Source of the DNA: Psychrobacillus sp. FSL K6-4046
Lineage (GTDB): Bacteria > Bacillota > Bacilli > Bacillales_A > Planococcaceae
Direction: 5' to 3'
Assembly (NCBI RefSeq): GCF_038624605.1
Contig: NZ_CP152020.1
Span: 744,001 to 808,000, forward strand
Length of the DNA stretch: 64,000 bases
The position numbers and the translations under genes are program-made. Shown in pieces: positions 55,459 through 63,967 of this stretch. The notes below the pieces were generated by a model. The model searched no databases. It was not told where the DNA came from and was given only the letters and a program-made list of their open reading frames with translations. Positions within the stretch are counted from its first letter, which is position 1, and every line of letters begins with the position of its first letter.

Positions 55459-57006
55459 ATGAGGAAATGGGTAGGATTAGCAAGTTCTGTACTTTTGACA
55501 GTAGGATTGCTGGTAGCTTGTAGTGGAGATGATTCATCTACTTCTACGACCAAAAAAGAGGACGACAGGACATTGACGATTGCGATGGGAACGGACATGG
55601 TAACATTTGACGTTCATAACCATGTTAATACTTCTACAGAAGCAATTCACGTGAATATGTTTAACTATCTTTTTAAGCGTGATAATGAGACTGGCGAGAT
55701 TTTACCAGACTTAGCAGAGGGGTACGAAAAAATAGACGATAAGACTTGGGAAGTGAAATTAAAAGAAGGAGTTACTTTCCATAACGGCGAGGCGTTAGAT
55801 TCGGAGGATGTTAAATTCTCACTTGAACGTGTTGCGCATGATTCCACGTTATTAGACCACATAAACTATAACTCTATTAAAGAGGTACAAGTTGTGGATG
55901 ACTTAACGTTACGTATCGTTACAAATGAGCCAGACCCGGCTTTATTAAATAGAATTTCAAGGATTGCTTCTAGTATCCTTCCTTCTGAATATATTGAAGA
56001 AAACGGAATGGATCACTTCTTGGAAAATCCAGTTGGGACAGGACCATTTAAATTTTCGAAGTGGGTACGTGACGATCGTATCGTGCTAGAAGTCTATGAT
56101 GATTATTTTGACGGTAAAAATGAAGAATGGGATGAGGTTGTATTCCGTGTCATTCCAGAAAACTCTACACGTGTATCTGAGCTATTAACAGGTGGAGTGG
56201 ATATTGCAACAAACATGCCACCAAGTGAGTGGAAACGTATTGATGAAAACGAGGGTACGCATTTATCTCAAGGTACCTCTAACCGAACGATGATGATATT
56301 TGTACGTTCAACAGAAGGATATCCAACCTCTGATCCTAGAGTTAGAAAAGCTTTGGACTTGGCTATTGATAACAAGGCGATAACCGATAACCTGTTAAAT
56401 GGAGCAGGTATACCAACGATTACACGTGTCGCACCAGGGAACTTTGGTTTTGCAGAAGATCTTTATGACACGTATAACTATGACGTGGAAGAAGCAAAGA
56501 AATTATTGGCAGAAGCAGGATATCCAGATGGTTTTGAAATGACCTTCCATTCTCCAAAAGGGCGTTATTTACAAGATGCTGAAATAGCGGAGATGGTTGC
56601 GGGAATGTGGAGTGCAATTGGGGTAAAAGCAAACGTAGAATTCATGGAGTGGAGTAATTTCGTTGAACTTCGTAATTCAGGAAAAAATAAGGATGCTTAT
56701 TTACTAGCTCTAGGTAACTCTATGTTTGACGCTGCGAACGCATTAGATTGGTATAACTATGAGAGATTCAAAGGTCAAATTGATTATCATAACGAAGAGG
56801 TAGAAGAACTATTAGCAGCAGCTGCTCAAAATATGGACCCAGAAGAAAGAGCAGAACAATATATTAAAGCACAGCATTTATTAGCTGAAGACACGGCTCA
56901 TATCGTATTACACCAAGAATCTATTAACGTAGGTGTAAGTGATGCAATTGATTATACTCCTACAATGGATGAAATCATTTACGTAGAATCTATCAATAAA
57001 AAGTAA
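55459..57006 (+). CDS. Dipeptide/oligopeptide ABC transporter substrate-binding lipoprotein
   Basis: The 515-residue SBP_bac_5 protein has a lipoprotein signal (lipobox LVAC with C22) and the usual peptide-binding core (RTLTIAMGTDMVTFDVHNH, WEVKLKEGVTFHNGEALDSEDV, GTGPFKFSKW). It should capture the substrate outside the cell for the permeases encoded at 57557-59387. The ATG at 55459 has better spacing from AAAGGGG than that at 55453. A weak hairpin after the gene may reduce expression of the downstream permeases. Confidence 0.93.
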   Translation: MRKWVGLASSVLLTVGLLVACSGDDSSTSTTKKEDDRTLTIAMGTDMVTFDVHNHVNTSTEAIHVNMFNYLFKRDNETGEILPDLAEGYEKIDDKTWEVKLKEGVTFHNGEALDSEDVKFSLERVAHDSTLLDHINYNSIKEVQVVDDLTLRIVTNEPDPALLNRISRIASSILPSEYIEENGMDHFLENPVGTGPFKFSKWVRDDRIVLEVYDDYFDGKNEEWDEVVFRVIPENSTRVSELLTGGVDIATNMPPSEWKRIDENEGTHLSQGTSNRTMMIFVRSTEGYPTSDPRVRKALDLAIDNKAITDNLLNGAGIPTITRVAPGNFGFAEDLYDTYNYDVEEAKKLLAEAGYPDGFEMTFHSPKGRYLQDAEIAEMVAGMWSAIGVKANVEFMEWSNFVELRNSGKNKDAYLLALGNSMFDAANALDWYNYERFKGQIDYHNEEVEELLAAAAQNMDPEERAEQYIKAQHLLAEDTAHIVLHQESINVGVSDAIDYTPTMDEIIYVESINKK

Positions 57007-57017
57007 ATATGGTGATT

Positions 57018-57047
57018 GGTAGGGAGAGCTTGCTCTTCCTTCCTTTA
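57018..57047 (+). terminator. Hairpin after the SBP gene (partial terminator)
   Basis: AGGGAGAGC pairs with GCTCTTCCT (one G-U pair), followed by T-rich sequence. It may lower read-through into the permease genes, which need less protein. Confidence 0.5.
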
Positions 57048-57091
57048 CTATATAGGTAGAAAATTTAGTTGGTTTGTTCAAGTTCATAGAA

Positions 57092-57236
57092 GATTGTAGC
57101 GGAAGGTGGCGACTCCAGCGGGATGAGTGAGACAGATAAGACATCACAACCACGCGCGTAAGCGATGGGTGATGGCTTATCGCTCCCCCCGCGGAAAGCG
57201 CCCACCTGAAGCGGAAATCCATACTACTTTCTTATT
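57092..57236. repeat. Bacillales hairpin repeat, copy 1
   Basis: The segment with GTAGCGGAAGGTGGCGACTC at the left and GCGGAAATCCATAC at the right is nearly identical to the copy at 57337-57483. The body includes GGGATGAGTGAGACAGATAA and GGCTTATCGCTCCCCCCGCG. Internal self-complementary parts suggest RNA folding. No gene is seen in it. Confidence 0.88.
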
Positions 57237-57336
57237 TTAAAAGGATATTTTTATAGGAAAAACTATGAAATTAATAGTTAATTCAATTTCTTAAAATAAT
57301 GTTTAACTGATTAGACATGACCATTATCTTCGTATG

Positions 57337-57483
57337 GATTGTAGCGGAAGGTGGCGACTCCAGTGGGATGAGTGAGACAGATAAGACATCGCAACCGCGC
57401 TTGTTGTGCTGTGGGTGATGGCTTATCGCTCCCCCCGCGGAAAGCGTCCACCTGAAGCGGAAATCCATACTACTTTCTTATTC
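57337..57483. repeat. Bacillales hairpin repeat, copy 2
   Basis: Nearly identical to copy 1 (differences include GTTGTGCTGTGG for GTAAGCGATGG). It is preceded by GTATG, so that GTATGGATT and AATCCATAC form inverted ends. It ends 73 bp before the first permease gene. A more decayed copy lies at 19.3 kb. Confidence 0.88.
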
Positions 57484-57556
57484 TAAATAGATAAAAAGGA
57501 CTATGAAATTAATTCAGTCTACAAATCATTTCAAAATATGTGTGAGGTGACAATTA

Positions 57557-58474
57557 ATGAACAATTACTTCGTTAGGCGAATACTACAAATAATACCCGT
57601 ATTATTAATCATTTCATTTATTGTCTTTGCACTAGTCTTTATAGCAGGAGATCCAGTGGCATTAATGCTACCAGATGACGCTTCTCAGGAAGATGTAGAG
57701 CTATTAAGAGAATCCTTAGGCTTAAATGAATCCTTTATCGTTCAATACACTACATACATTATGAATCTTGTACAAGGTGACTTTGGAGAATCGTATCGTT
57801 ATGGGCAGGATGCGATGTCCATCGTCTTAGAGCGTCTCCCCGCAACACTTGAACTAGGTATTGCAGCACTTCTAATAGCAATTGTTGTTTCGATTCCACT
57901 TGGTATTTGGTCAGCTACAAAACAAAACTCTAGTCTAGACTTAGTGGCGACAGGAGCGGCGGTATTAGGGAAAGCGATGCCTAACTTTTGGCTAGGGATC
58001 ATGCTAGTTTTATTATTTTCCGTTACGTTAAGCTTCTTCCCTGTTTCAGGGAGAGGGACGCTTATGCACTTGGTTCTCCCTGCCATCACTCTTGCTACTG
58101 GGATAGCGGCGGAAATGACGAGACTCATCCGGTCGAGCATGATTGAAACCTTAAACCAGGATTACGTACGAACAGCAAAGAGTAAAGGTTTAAAGGATAG
58201 AATCGTAGTTTATAAGCATGCTTTCCGAAACTCACTTATTCCGGTTATCACAATTACTGCACTGCAAACCTCTACTGTGGTAGGTGGCGCATTGATAACT
58301 GAAACTGTATTTTCGTGGCCGGGTTTAGGTCAACTATTAATACAGGCAGTAAATACACGTGATATGGCAATTGTTCAAGCCAGTGTTTTTGTTATCGCAA
58401 TACTCGTAATTCTTATGAATCTAGTAGCAGATATTCTTTACCGACTATTAGATCCGCGGATTAAATATAGCTAG
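57557..58474 (+). CDS. Dpp/Opp-type ABC permease (DppB family)
   Basis: The 305-residue membrane protein has six transmembrane helices and the BPD motif RTAKSKGLKDRIVVYKHAFR (about 205-224, EAA-like loop). The N-terminal segment RRILQIIPVLLIISFIVF is typical of DppB. It forms the membrane channel with the DppC-like protein. Confidence 0.94.
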   Translation: MNNYFVRRILQIIPVLLIISFIVFALVFIAGDPVALMLPDDASQEDVELLRESLGLNESFIVQYTTYIMNLVQGDFGESYRYGQDAMSIVLERLPATLELGIAALLIAIVVSIPLGIWSATKQNSSLDLVATGAAVLGKAMPNFWLGIMLVLLFSVTLSFFPVSGRGTLMHLVLPAITLATGIAAEMTRLIRSSMIETLNQDYVRTAKSKGLKDRIVVYKHAFRNSLIPVITITALQTSTVVGGALITETVFSWPGLGQLLIQAVNTRDMAIVQASVFVIAILVILMNLVADILYRLLDPRIKYS

Positions 58475-58487
58475 GGGGGAAGTTAAG

Positions 58488-59387
58488 TTGACCCAATCAC
58501 AGACAGTAAGCATTACACAAAACAAACCCTCTTCTTTTAAAAGGTGGAGTAGATTACTACTTAGAAGCAAGACAGGTACCGTAGGATTCTTTATCGTATT
58601 ATTTGTTGGTATAGTGTCCATTCTTGCGCCATTACTAGCACCGCATGATCCTGCTGCTATAAATGCAGCTAATATGCTAAAGCCTCCTTTCTGGATGGAG
58701 GGTGGTAGTACTGCAAATCTATTGGGAACGGATAATCTTGGTAGAGATATTCTTAGTCGAATTATATATGGTTCTCAAATTTCTTTATTAGTAGGTATTA
58801 CATCTGTAGTTGTTGCCGGAATTATCGGTGTGACGATTGGTTTAATCGCAGGGTATTACGGAGGTTTTATCGACAATGTACTGATGCGCCTTGTAGACTC
58901 CTTCCTTGCAATCCCTACTATTCTTTTTGCGCTAGTAATACTTAGTGTTTTTGGCCCTAGTGTGATTACGCTTATCTTCGTTCTCGGTGCTACGAACTGG
59001 GTAAATTATGCACGGCTTGTTCGTGGAGAAGTGTTAACTATAAAGGAACGTGATTTCGTAAGAGCTGCTCGTTCCATTGGAGTGAAAAACCATAAGATAA
59101 TTACTCGTCATTTATTGCCAAATGTTATTTCCTCTTTTATCGTAATTTCCACGTTAAGTGTGGCAACAACGATCATTCTAGAAGCGTCACTTAGCTTTTT
59201 GGGACTTGGTGTTCAACCACCTACTGTTTCATGGGGATCTATTTTGAGTGACGGAAGAGATTATTTAGCGACTAGCTGGTGGCTGGCAACTTTTCCGGGT
59301 CTAGCCATTACGGTAACAGTGCTTGGAATCATATTCTTGGGTGATTGGTTAAGAGATGTTCTTGATCCACGCTCTATCAAAAAGTAA
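58488..59387 (+). CDS. Dpp/Opp-type ABC permease (DppC family)
   Basis: The 299-residue protein has six helices with the DppC features LGTDNLGRDILSRIIYGS, an EAA loop RDFVRAARSIGVKNHKI and FLGLGVQPPTVSWG. The start is TTG at 58488 after AGGGGGGAAG. It pairs with the DppB-like protein. Confidence 0.94.
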   Translation: MTQSQTVSITQNKPSSFKRWSRLLLRSKTGTVGFFIVLFVGIVSILAPLLAPHDPAAINAANMLKPPFWMEGGSTANLLGTDNLGRDILSRIIYGSQISLLVGITSVVVAGIIGVTIGLIAGYYGGFIDNVLMRLVDSFLAIPTILFALVILSVFGPSVITLIFVLGATNWVNYARLVRGEVLTIKERDFVRAARSIGVKNHKIITRHLLPNVISSFIVISTLSVATTIILEASLSFLGLGVQPPTVSWGSILSDGRDYLATSWWLATFPGLAITVTVLGIIFLGDWLRDVLDPRSIKK

Positions 59388-59405
59388 TCTAAAGGAGGAA
59401 TCCCA

Positions 59406-60416
59406 ATGGCGGAAGAAGTACTGAATGTAAAAAACCTCAAAACTTATTTCCATACTGAAAATGGGGTTGTTCCCTCAGTCGATGACGTTTCTATAAGGAT
59501 AAATAAAGGCGAAACAGTAGCGATAGTAGGTGAATCGGGCTCAGGGAAGAGCGTAACATCTCTATCCATTATGCGTTTAATCGAATCGCCAGGAAGAATT
59601 GAAGATGGACAAATTTTGTTTAAAGGAAGAGATATTGTACCAATCTCGATGAAAGAGATGCGTCATCTTCGTGGTAATGAAATTGCGATGATTTTCCAAG
59701 AGCCTCTTACTTCCTTGAACCCTGTTTTCACAATAGGAAATCAAATGGCAGAATCGATTATGCTGCACCAAAAGAAGAATAAGAAGGAAGCACGTCAGAT
59801 AAGTATTGAAATGCTGAAAAAGGTTGGAATACCAAGGGCTGAGAAGGTCATTGACTCCTTTCCCCATTCCTTAAGTGGAGGGATGAGACAGCGTGTCATG
59901 ATTGCGATGGCACTCTCCTGCAATCCGGAATTGTTGATTGCAGATGAACCAACTACTGCTCTAGATGTAACGATTCAGGCTCAAATTCTTAAATTGATGA
60001 AGGGCTTAATCACGGAGTTTGATACATCTATTTTGCTAATCACCCATGACTTGGGCGTCGTGGCTGAAATGGCAGATCGTGTAGTAGTGATGTATGCAGG
60101 TCAGGTAGTAGAAGAAACGGATGTATTTACATTGTTTAGAGAACCTAGACACCCATACACGAAAGGTCTGATGGATAGTACTCCTAAAATCCATGAATTA
60201 AAGGATGAACTAACCTCTATACCGGGTACTGTCCCAAGTCCGTTAAATTATCCAACTGGTTGTCGGTTTATGGATCGCTGTCCATACGCCATGCAAAAAT
60301 GTGCTGAGGCTCAACCAAAGCTTGAAGAAATTCTGACAAATCACAAGGTCAGATGCTGGCTCCATGAAGAAAAGGTGGTTGATTTGTATGAAACAAAATC
60401 ATTTGCTGGAAGTTAA
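59406..60416 (+). CDS. Dpp/Opp-type ABC ATP-binding protein (DppD family)
   Basis: The 336-residue ATPase has Walker A GESGSGKSVTSLS, signature LSGGMRQRVMIA, Walker B LLIADEPTTALD and the C-terminal cysteine-containing oligopeptide domain (CRFMDRCPYAMQKC) that can hold an iron-sulphur cluster in this family. It overlaps the partner gene by 29 bp. Confidence 0.95.
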   Translation: MAEEVLNVKNLKTYFHTENGVVPSVDDVSIRINKGETVAIVGESGSGKSVTSLSIMRLIESPGRIEDGQILFKGRDIVPISMKEMRHLRGNEIAMIFQEPLTSLNPVFTIGNQMAESIMLHQKKNKKEARQISIEMLKKVGIPRAEKVIDSFPHSLSGGMRQRVMIAMALSCNPELLIADEPTTALDVTIQAQILKLMKGLITEFDTSILLITHDLGVVAEMADRVVVMYAGQVVEETDVFTLFREPRHPYTKGLMDSTPKIHELKDELTSIPGTVPSPLNYPTGCRFMDRCPYAMQKCAEAQPKLEEILTNHKVRCWLHEEKVVDLYETKSFAGS

Positions 60417-61413
60417 AGGGCTGAAAAAAGCTTTTGATATATCTGAAGGTTTCTTAAAAAGAAAAAAACAGTTTCTTTATGCAGTCGACGGCTTGGACTT
60501 TTATGTAGACGAGGGAGAAACACTAGGGATAGTTGGAGAGTCAGGATGTGGGAAGTCGACTACTGGGAACCTGATAGGTCAGCTATTGGATGCCACGGAA
60601 GGAGAAATTTTATTTGAGGGAGAAGATTTGACGAAGCTAAAAGGAGAGGTGTTAAGAAAGAAACGAGCCGATATCCAAATGGTATTTCAAGACCCTTTCT
60701 CATCCTTGAATCCACGTATGCGCGTGTTTGATTTGATAGCTGAGCCTTTAAGAACTCATAAATCTCTCCATAAAAAAGAGCTCACTGAACGAGTAATGGA
60801 GCTGATGGACCTAGTTGGTTTGAATCGTGCTTATGTCAATCGATATCCACATGAATTTAGTGGAGGGCAAAGACAACGAATTGGAATTGCTCGTGCTATT
60901 TCCTTAAATCCCAAGCTCATCATATGTGATGAGCCGGTTTCGGCACTAGATGTATCGATTCAGTCCCAAATATTAAACTTACTGGCTAAGCTACAAAAGG
61001 AACTCAATCTAACGTTCATTTTTATTGGACATGGATTGCCGGCAGTAAAGCATATCAGTGACAGAATTGCCGTGATGTATCTTGGTAAAATCGTGGAGCT
61101 GACGACAAAGGAAAAGTTGTTTTTACATCCTATGCATCCTTATACAGAGGGTTTATTGTCCGCTGTGCCAGTTCCCGATCCCACTCAACGGAACATCGAG
61201 GGAAGACAGCTTTTAGAAGGCGACATCCCGAGTCCGGCAAATCCACCACCTGGCTGTAATTTCCATACAAGATGCCCTTATGCTCAGGACATATGCAGTA
61301 AAACGGAGCCTGTATTTGAGGAAAAAGCGTCAGGTCAATTTGTAGCTTGTCATTTCCCGCTTGAAAATGGTAAAGGAATTATCAATGAAGAGAAAGTGAA
61401 GGTAGATGCGTGA
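60388..61413 (+). CDS. Dpp/Opp-type ABC ATP-binding protein (DppF family)
   Basis: The 341-residue ATPase has Walker A GESGCGKSTTGNL, signature FSGGQRQRIGIA, Walker B LIICDEPVSALD and a C-terminal cysteine motif (CNFHTRCPYAQDIC). The H-loop histidine region reads FIGHGLPAVKHIS, where most relatives have ISHDL; this may be a benign variant. The ATG at 60388 follows AAAGGTGG; the frame opens at 60364. The stop overlaps the next gene. Confidence 0.94.
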   Translation: MKQNHLLEVKGLKKAFDISEGFLKRKKQFLYAVDGLDFYVDEGETLGIVGESGCGKSTTGNLIGQLLDATEGEILFEGEDLTKLKGEVLRKKRADIQMVFQDPFSSLNPRMRVFDLIAEPLRTHKSLHKKELTERVMELMDLVGLNRAYVNRYPHEFSGGQRQRIGIARAISLNPKLIICDEPVSALDVSIQSQILNLLAKLQKELNLTFIFIGHGLPAVKHISDRIAVMYLGKIVELTTKEKLFLHPMHPYTEGLLSAVPVPDPTQRNIEGRQLLEGDIPSPANPPPGCNFHTRCPYAQDICSKTEPVFEEKASGQFVACHFPLENGKGIINEEKVKVDA

Positions 61414-62552
61414 TGGACTATCTGAGGAGAAACCTTGAGCCCATGCTTGAGCTCATAGAAAAGCTAGTGAATATAGATAGTGGTTCAACGTGTAAAACGG
61501 GAGTAGATAAAATAGGGGAAATCCTAATAGATGAATATAAACAAATGGACCTCTCTATTGAAATTAAAGAAAATGAGGAATTTGGTAATAACATTGTCAT
61601 CAAACATAAAGAAGCCTTGAAGCCTGAAATACTGCTAATCGCTCATATGGATACGGTGTTTCCAATTGGAACGGCAGCAGAAAGACCGTTTACCATTAAA
61701 GATGGCCTTGCATTTGGTCCAGGAGTAGCGGATATGAAGGCAAGTCAGGTAACCTTATTGTATGCTATGAAGTATTTGTACGAGAAACACGATGCTGCTT
61801 TGAAAAATGTCATCATTATTTTAAATAGTGATGAGGAAATAGGTTCTCCAACATCAAGGGAACTCATTGAGGAAATTTCAAAGGATGTTAAATATGCCTT
61901 GGTGATGGAGCCTGCCCGTAAGGATGGATCGATTGTGTCCTCACGAAGAGGGGGCGGCAGATATACGCTACATGTACATGGAAGATCTGCACACTCCGGA
62001 GTAGCGCCAGAAGAAGGCAGAAGTGCTATTGAAGAGCTTGCATATAAAACGATAAAGCTCAATCATTTAACTGACCATGAACAAGGGATATCAGTAAGTG
62101 TAGGGATAGTGGAAGGCGGAGACGCGGTAAATATGATCCCAGACAGCGCCACTGGATATGTAGATGTACGCATCGAAAGTGATGAGCAAAGCTTAGAAAT
62201 TGCTAAGCAAATCGAAAATATTTGCTCCGTACCAGATGTACCAGGAACCACAATCGACCTAGAAGGCGGCATCACCCGTCCACCAATGGAGCTTGATGAT
62301 AAGAATCAGAAACTCCTAGAAATCGTGAAGGAAGTCGGAAACTCCTTTGGCCTAAAAGTAACCGATTCTCATACCGGTGGAGGATCAGATGCATCCTTTC
62401 CATCTCACCTAGGCGTAGCCACCATTGACGGTGTAGGACCAATCGGTGGAAAGCTGCACAATGAAGGAGAATATCTCGAAATAGAATCACTGACGGAAAG
62501 GTGCTTTTTGTTGGCTGAAACGGTGTCGAGGTTGTCGGGAACTGGTGGGTAG
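61410..62552 (+). CDS. M20-family metallopeptidase (glutamate carboxypeptidase type)
   Basis: The 380-residue M20A-type zinc peptidase has LLIAHMDTVFP, FGPGVADMKASQ, NSDEEIGSPTS (catalytic and metal glutamates) and SDASFPSHLG. It resembles carboxypeptidase G2/ArgE-type enzymes that cleave C-terminal residues from peptides or acyl amino acids. It directly overlaps the DppF-like gene, so imported peptides are the likely substrate. GTG at 61410 or ATG at 61413 may be the start. A REP copy follows the stop. Confidence 0.9.
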   Translation: MMDYLRRNLEPMLELIEKLVNIDSGSTCKTGVDKIGEILIDEYKQMDLSIEIKENEEFGNNIVIKHKEALKPEILLIAHMDTVFPIGTAAERPFTIKDGLAFGPGVADMKASQVTLLYAMKYLYEKHDAALKNVIIILNSDEEIGSPTSRELIEEISKDVKYALVMEPARKDGSIVSSRRGGGRYTLHVHGRSAHSGVAPEEGRSAIEELAYKTIKLNHLTDHEQGISVSVGIVEGGDAVNMIPDSATGYVDVRIESDEQSLEIAKQIENICSVPDVPGTTIDLEGGITRPPMELDDKNQKLLEIVKEVGNSFGLKVTDSHTGGGSDASFPSHLGVATIDGVGPIGGKLHNEGEYLEIESLTERCFLLAETVSRLSGTGG

Positions 62553-62563
62553 GGGATGCTGGT

Positions 62564-62640
62564 GTGTCCCTGTGTCAGACACTATTCTGACAATTAACTA
62601 CAATTCTCGGTAATTGCATCCCTTTGTTATACATAACCGG
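62564..62640. repeat. Single degenerate REP unit
   Basis: GTCCCTGTGTCAGACAC is followed by TATTCTGACAATTAACTACAATTC, matching one unit of the 115-bp arrays in shortened form. It lies 12 bp after the M20 stop codon. Confidence 0.8.
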
Positions 62641-62721
62641 CAGTGAGCAGTCATGTATTTAACCCTCGGAAGCGTGTAGGCCCAAGGAGACTGATTGCTA
62701 TTTAAGAAGGATTAATTAGAG

Positions 62722-62750
62722 GTCGCTCATTAGTGAGTGGCTTTTTTTTT
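62722..62750 (+). terminator. Intrinsic terminator
   Basis: GTCGCTCA pairs with TGAGTGGC, followed by nine T. It ends the peptide-transport operon. Confidence 0.85.
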
Positions 62751-62882
62751 ATGTAAATAGGAAAAGCGGCGAAACTATAAAAAGCAGGATTTTTTCGTGT
62801 CTATTGCGAATGAATAACGAAGGATGTTAGGAGGGGCATGTATGAACAATATCAAAGTATAGAAGTAAAGGAGAATATATAT

Positions 62883-63347
62883 ATGATTAAGCTTAGAGAA
62901 ATGAATGACCATGAATTTAATAACTACTTAAGTTTTATGATACCGGATTATGCGAAAGATATTTCGGACAACTATAATCTTCCGATAGATAAAGCTATGG
63001 AAGAATCAGAAATGATGATGAAGGATTTGCTTCCAGATGGTTTATCCACCGAGGGACAATTTTTATACAACCTTTATGATCCTGTAATAGCTAAGGAAGT
63101 AGGAATAATCTGGTTTAGTATAAATATGGAAATTAATCGCGCCTATCTTTACCACCTTTATATTAAAGAAGCATACAGGCAAAAGGGTTACGCAACAAAA
63201 GCCTTAGAGGAATTACAAGATAGAGTAAGAGGGCGTGGAATAGATTCAATTGCCTTGAGCGTATTCGGAAATAATGAGCATGCTTATCGACTATATTCAA
63301 AGCTGGGGTTTACTTCATCTGCTATTTCCATGCACAAACTGTTGTAG
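62883..63347 (+). CDS. GNAT-family N-acetyltransferase
   Basis: The protein of 154 residues has the GNAT fold, with the acetyl-CoA loop EAYRQKGYATKALEELQ (about 97-113) and the C-terminal GNNEHAYRLYSKLGF. The ATG at 62883 follows AAAGGAG at 9 bases and starts the protein where GNAT domains usually begin; a second start at 62838, after TTAGGAGGGG, would add 15 residues and is also credible. The substrate is unknown. Confidence 0.85.
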   Translation: MIKLREMNDHEFNNYLSFMIPDYAKDISDNYNLPIDKAMEESEMMMKDLLPDGLSTEGQFLYNLYDPVIAKEVGIIWFSINMEINRAYLYHLYIKEAYRQKGYATKALEELQDRVRGRGIDSIALSVFGNNEHAYRLYSKLGFTSSAISMHKLL

Positions 63348-63349
63348 GT

Positions 63350-63380
63350 GTCCCTGTGTCAGACACTATTCTGATAATTG
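63350..63380. repeat. Single REP unit
   Basis: GTCCCTGTGTCAGACACTATTCTGATAATT lies 2 bp after the GNAT stop codon. It is a short copy of the REP core. Confidence 0.8.
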
Positions 63381-63527
63381 ATTTTTAAATAATTTCTACA
63401 TATTTCGTACCACAGACTTTAATATTCAAACGCTAGAGAGTAGCGGTGTTTAAGCATTTTCTTTAAGCGAGATAAAGCGGTCTTCCAATTTGAATAAAAA
63501 AATTTTAAATAAATATTGATAAAAGAT

Positions 63528-63552
63528 GTTTAATGATTTTTTAGCGGGGTAT
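63528..63552 (+). promoter_or_regulatory. Sigma-B-type promoter, first RNA unit
   Basis: GTTTAA and GGGTAT separated by 13 bp match the Bacillus sigma-B consensus (GTTTAA-N12-15-GGGTAT). An almost identical element lies 409 bp downstream. A weaker GTTTAA at 63448 may be an older copy. Confidence 0.75.
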
Positions 63553-63598
63553 ATTAATAGTACAAGGCGGAACTACCGAAGGAAAGGACTGGTAAACA

Positions 63599-63697
63599 AT
63601 GTGTTTACAAGAAACTCCAAAGGATGATTTGCACAGCCTTGGCGGAAGATTTGCTTTACTGACGAAAGGTACTCTCGTCGGGAACCGATATATTTAG
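63599..63697 (+). CDS. Possible 32-residue small peptide gene
   Basis: ATG at 63599 opens a frame to TAG at 63697 encoding MCLQETPKDDLHSLGGRF and a further 14 residues ending VGNRYI. The start codon lies in the loop of the GTAAACA/TGTTTAC hairpin. AAGGAAAGG lies about 15 bases before it, longer than usual. The coding call is tentative. Confidence 0.3.
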   Translation: MCLQETPKDDLHSLGGRFALLTKGTLVGNRYI

Positions 63698-63854
63698 GTT
63701 TCGATTCAGTGTATTGTTTTTGCAAGTGAAAGAAAAGTTTTTTGTTTTAAGTGCACCTAAATGTCTGGTTCATTAACAGACGGATTGTCAGTTACGATTT
63801 ACAACGCAACATAAAGTGAATTTTCCGAGTGTATTCCCTTTATAGGGAAAGAAG

Positions 63855-63887
63855 AAGCGTAATCCGAAATTTGGATTACGCTTTTTT
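63855..63887 (+). terminator. Intrinsic terminator of the first RNA unit
   Basis: AAGCGTAATCC pairs perfectly with GGATTACGCTT around GAAATTT, followed by TTTT. Confidence 0.9.
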
Positions 63888-63897
63888 CTGTATGTCT

Positions 63898-63922
63898 GTC
63901 CTTGTGTCAGAAATAATTGCTC
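63898..63922. repeat. Decayed REP core
   Basis: GTCCTTGTGTCAGAAATAATTGCTC resembles the REP core, 11 bp after the terminator. Confidence 0.5.
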
Positions 63923-63936
63923 AGCTAATAAAAGAT

Positions 63937-63961
63937 GTTTAAGTATTTTCCGGCGGGGTAT
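63937..63961 (+). promoter_or_regulatory. Sigma-B-type promoter, second RNA unit
   Basis: GTTTAA, 13 bp, GGGTAT, as at 63528-63552, embedded in GATGTTTAA and GGCGGGGTATAT. Confidence 0.75.
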
Positions 63962-63967
63962 ATAAAT

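Larger units (their letters stand above)
63559..63887 (+). ncRNA. Sigma-B-driven structured RNA of unknown family (unit 1)
   Basis: A transcript starting about 7 bases after GGGTAT and ending at the strong terminator at 63855-63887 would be about 329 nt. The 5' part AAGGCGGAACTACCGAAGG has CGG/CCG pairing. A perfect GTAAACA-ATG-TGTTTAC hairpin lies at 63592-63608. CTGACGA/TCGTCGG pairs at 63659-63681, and GTCTG/CAGAC pairs further down. I do not recognise an Rfam family. It also holds a 32-codon frame. It could be a riboregulator, a leader or a small mRNA. Confidence 0.55.

Noticed and set aside
63555-63890. Known riboswitch (such as c-di-AMP or TPP type)
   Set aside because: The terminator and stems are present but I could not match the core motifs, and the unit is duplicated without an obvious downstream gene in the window.
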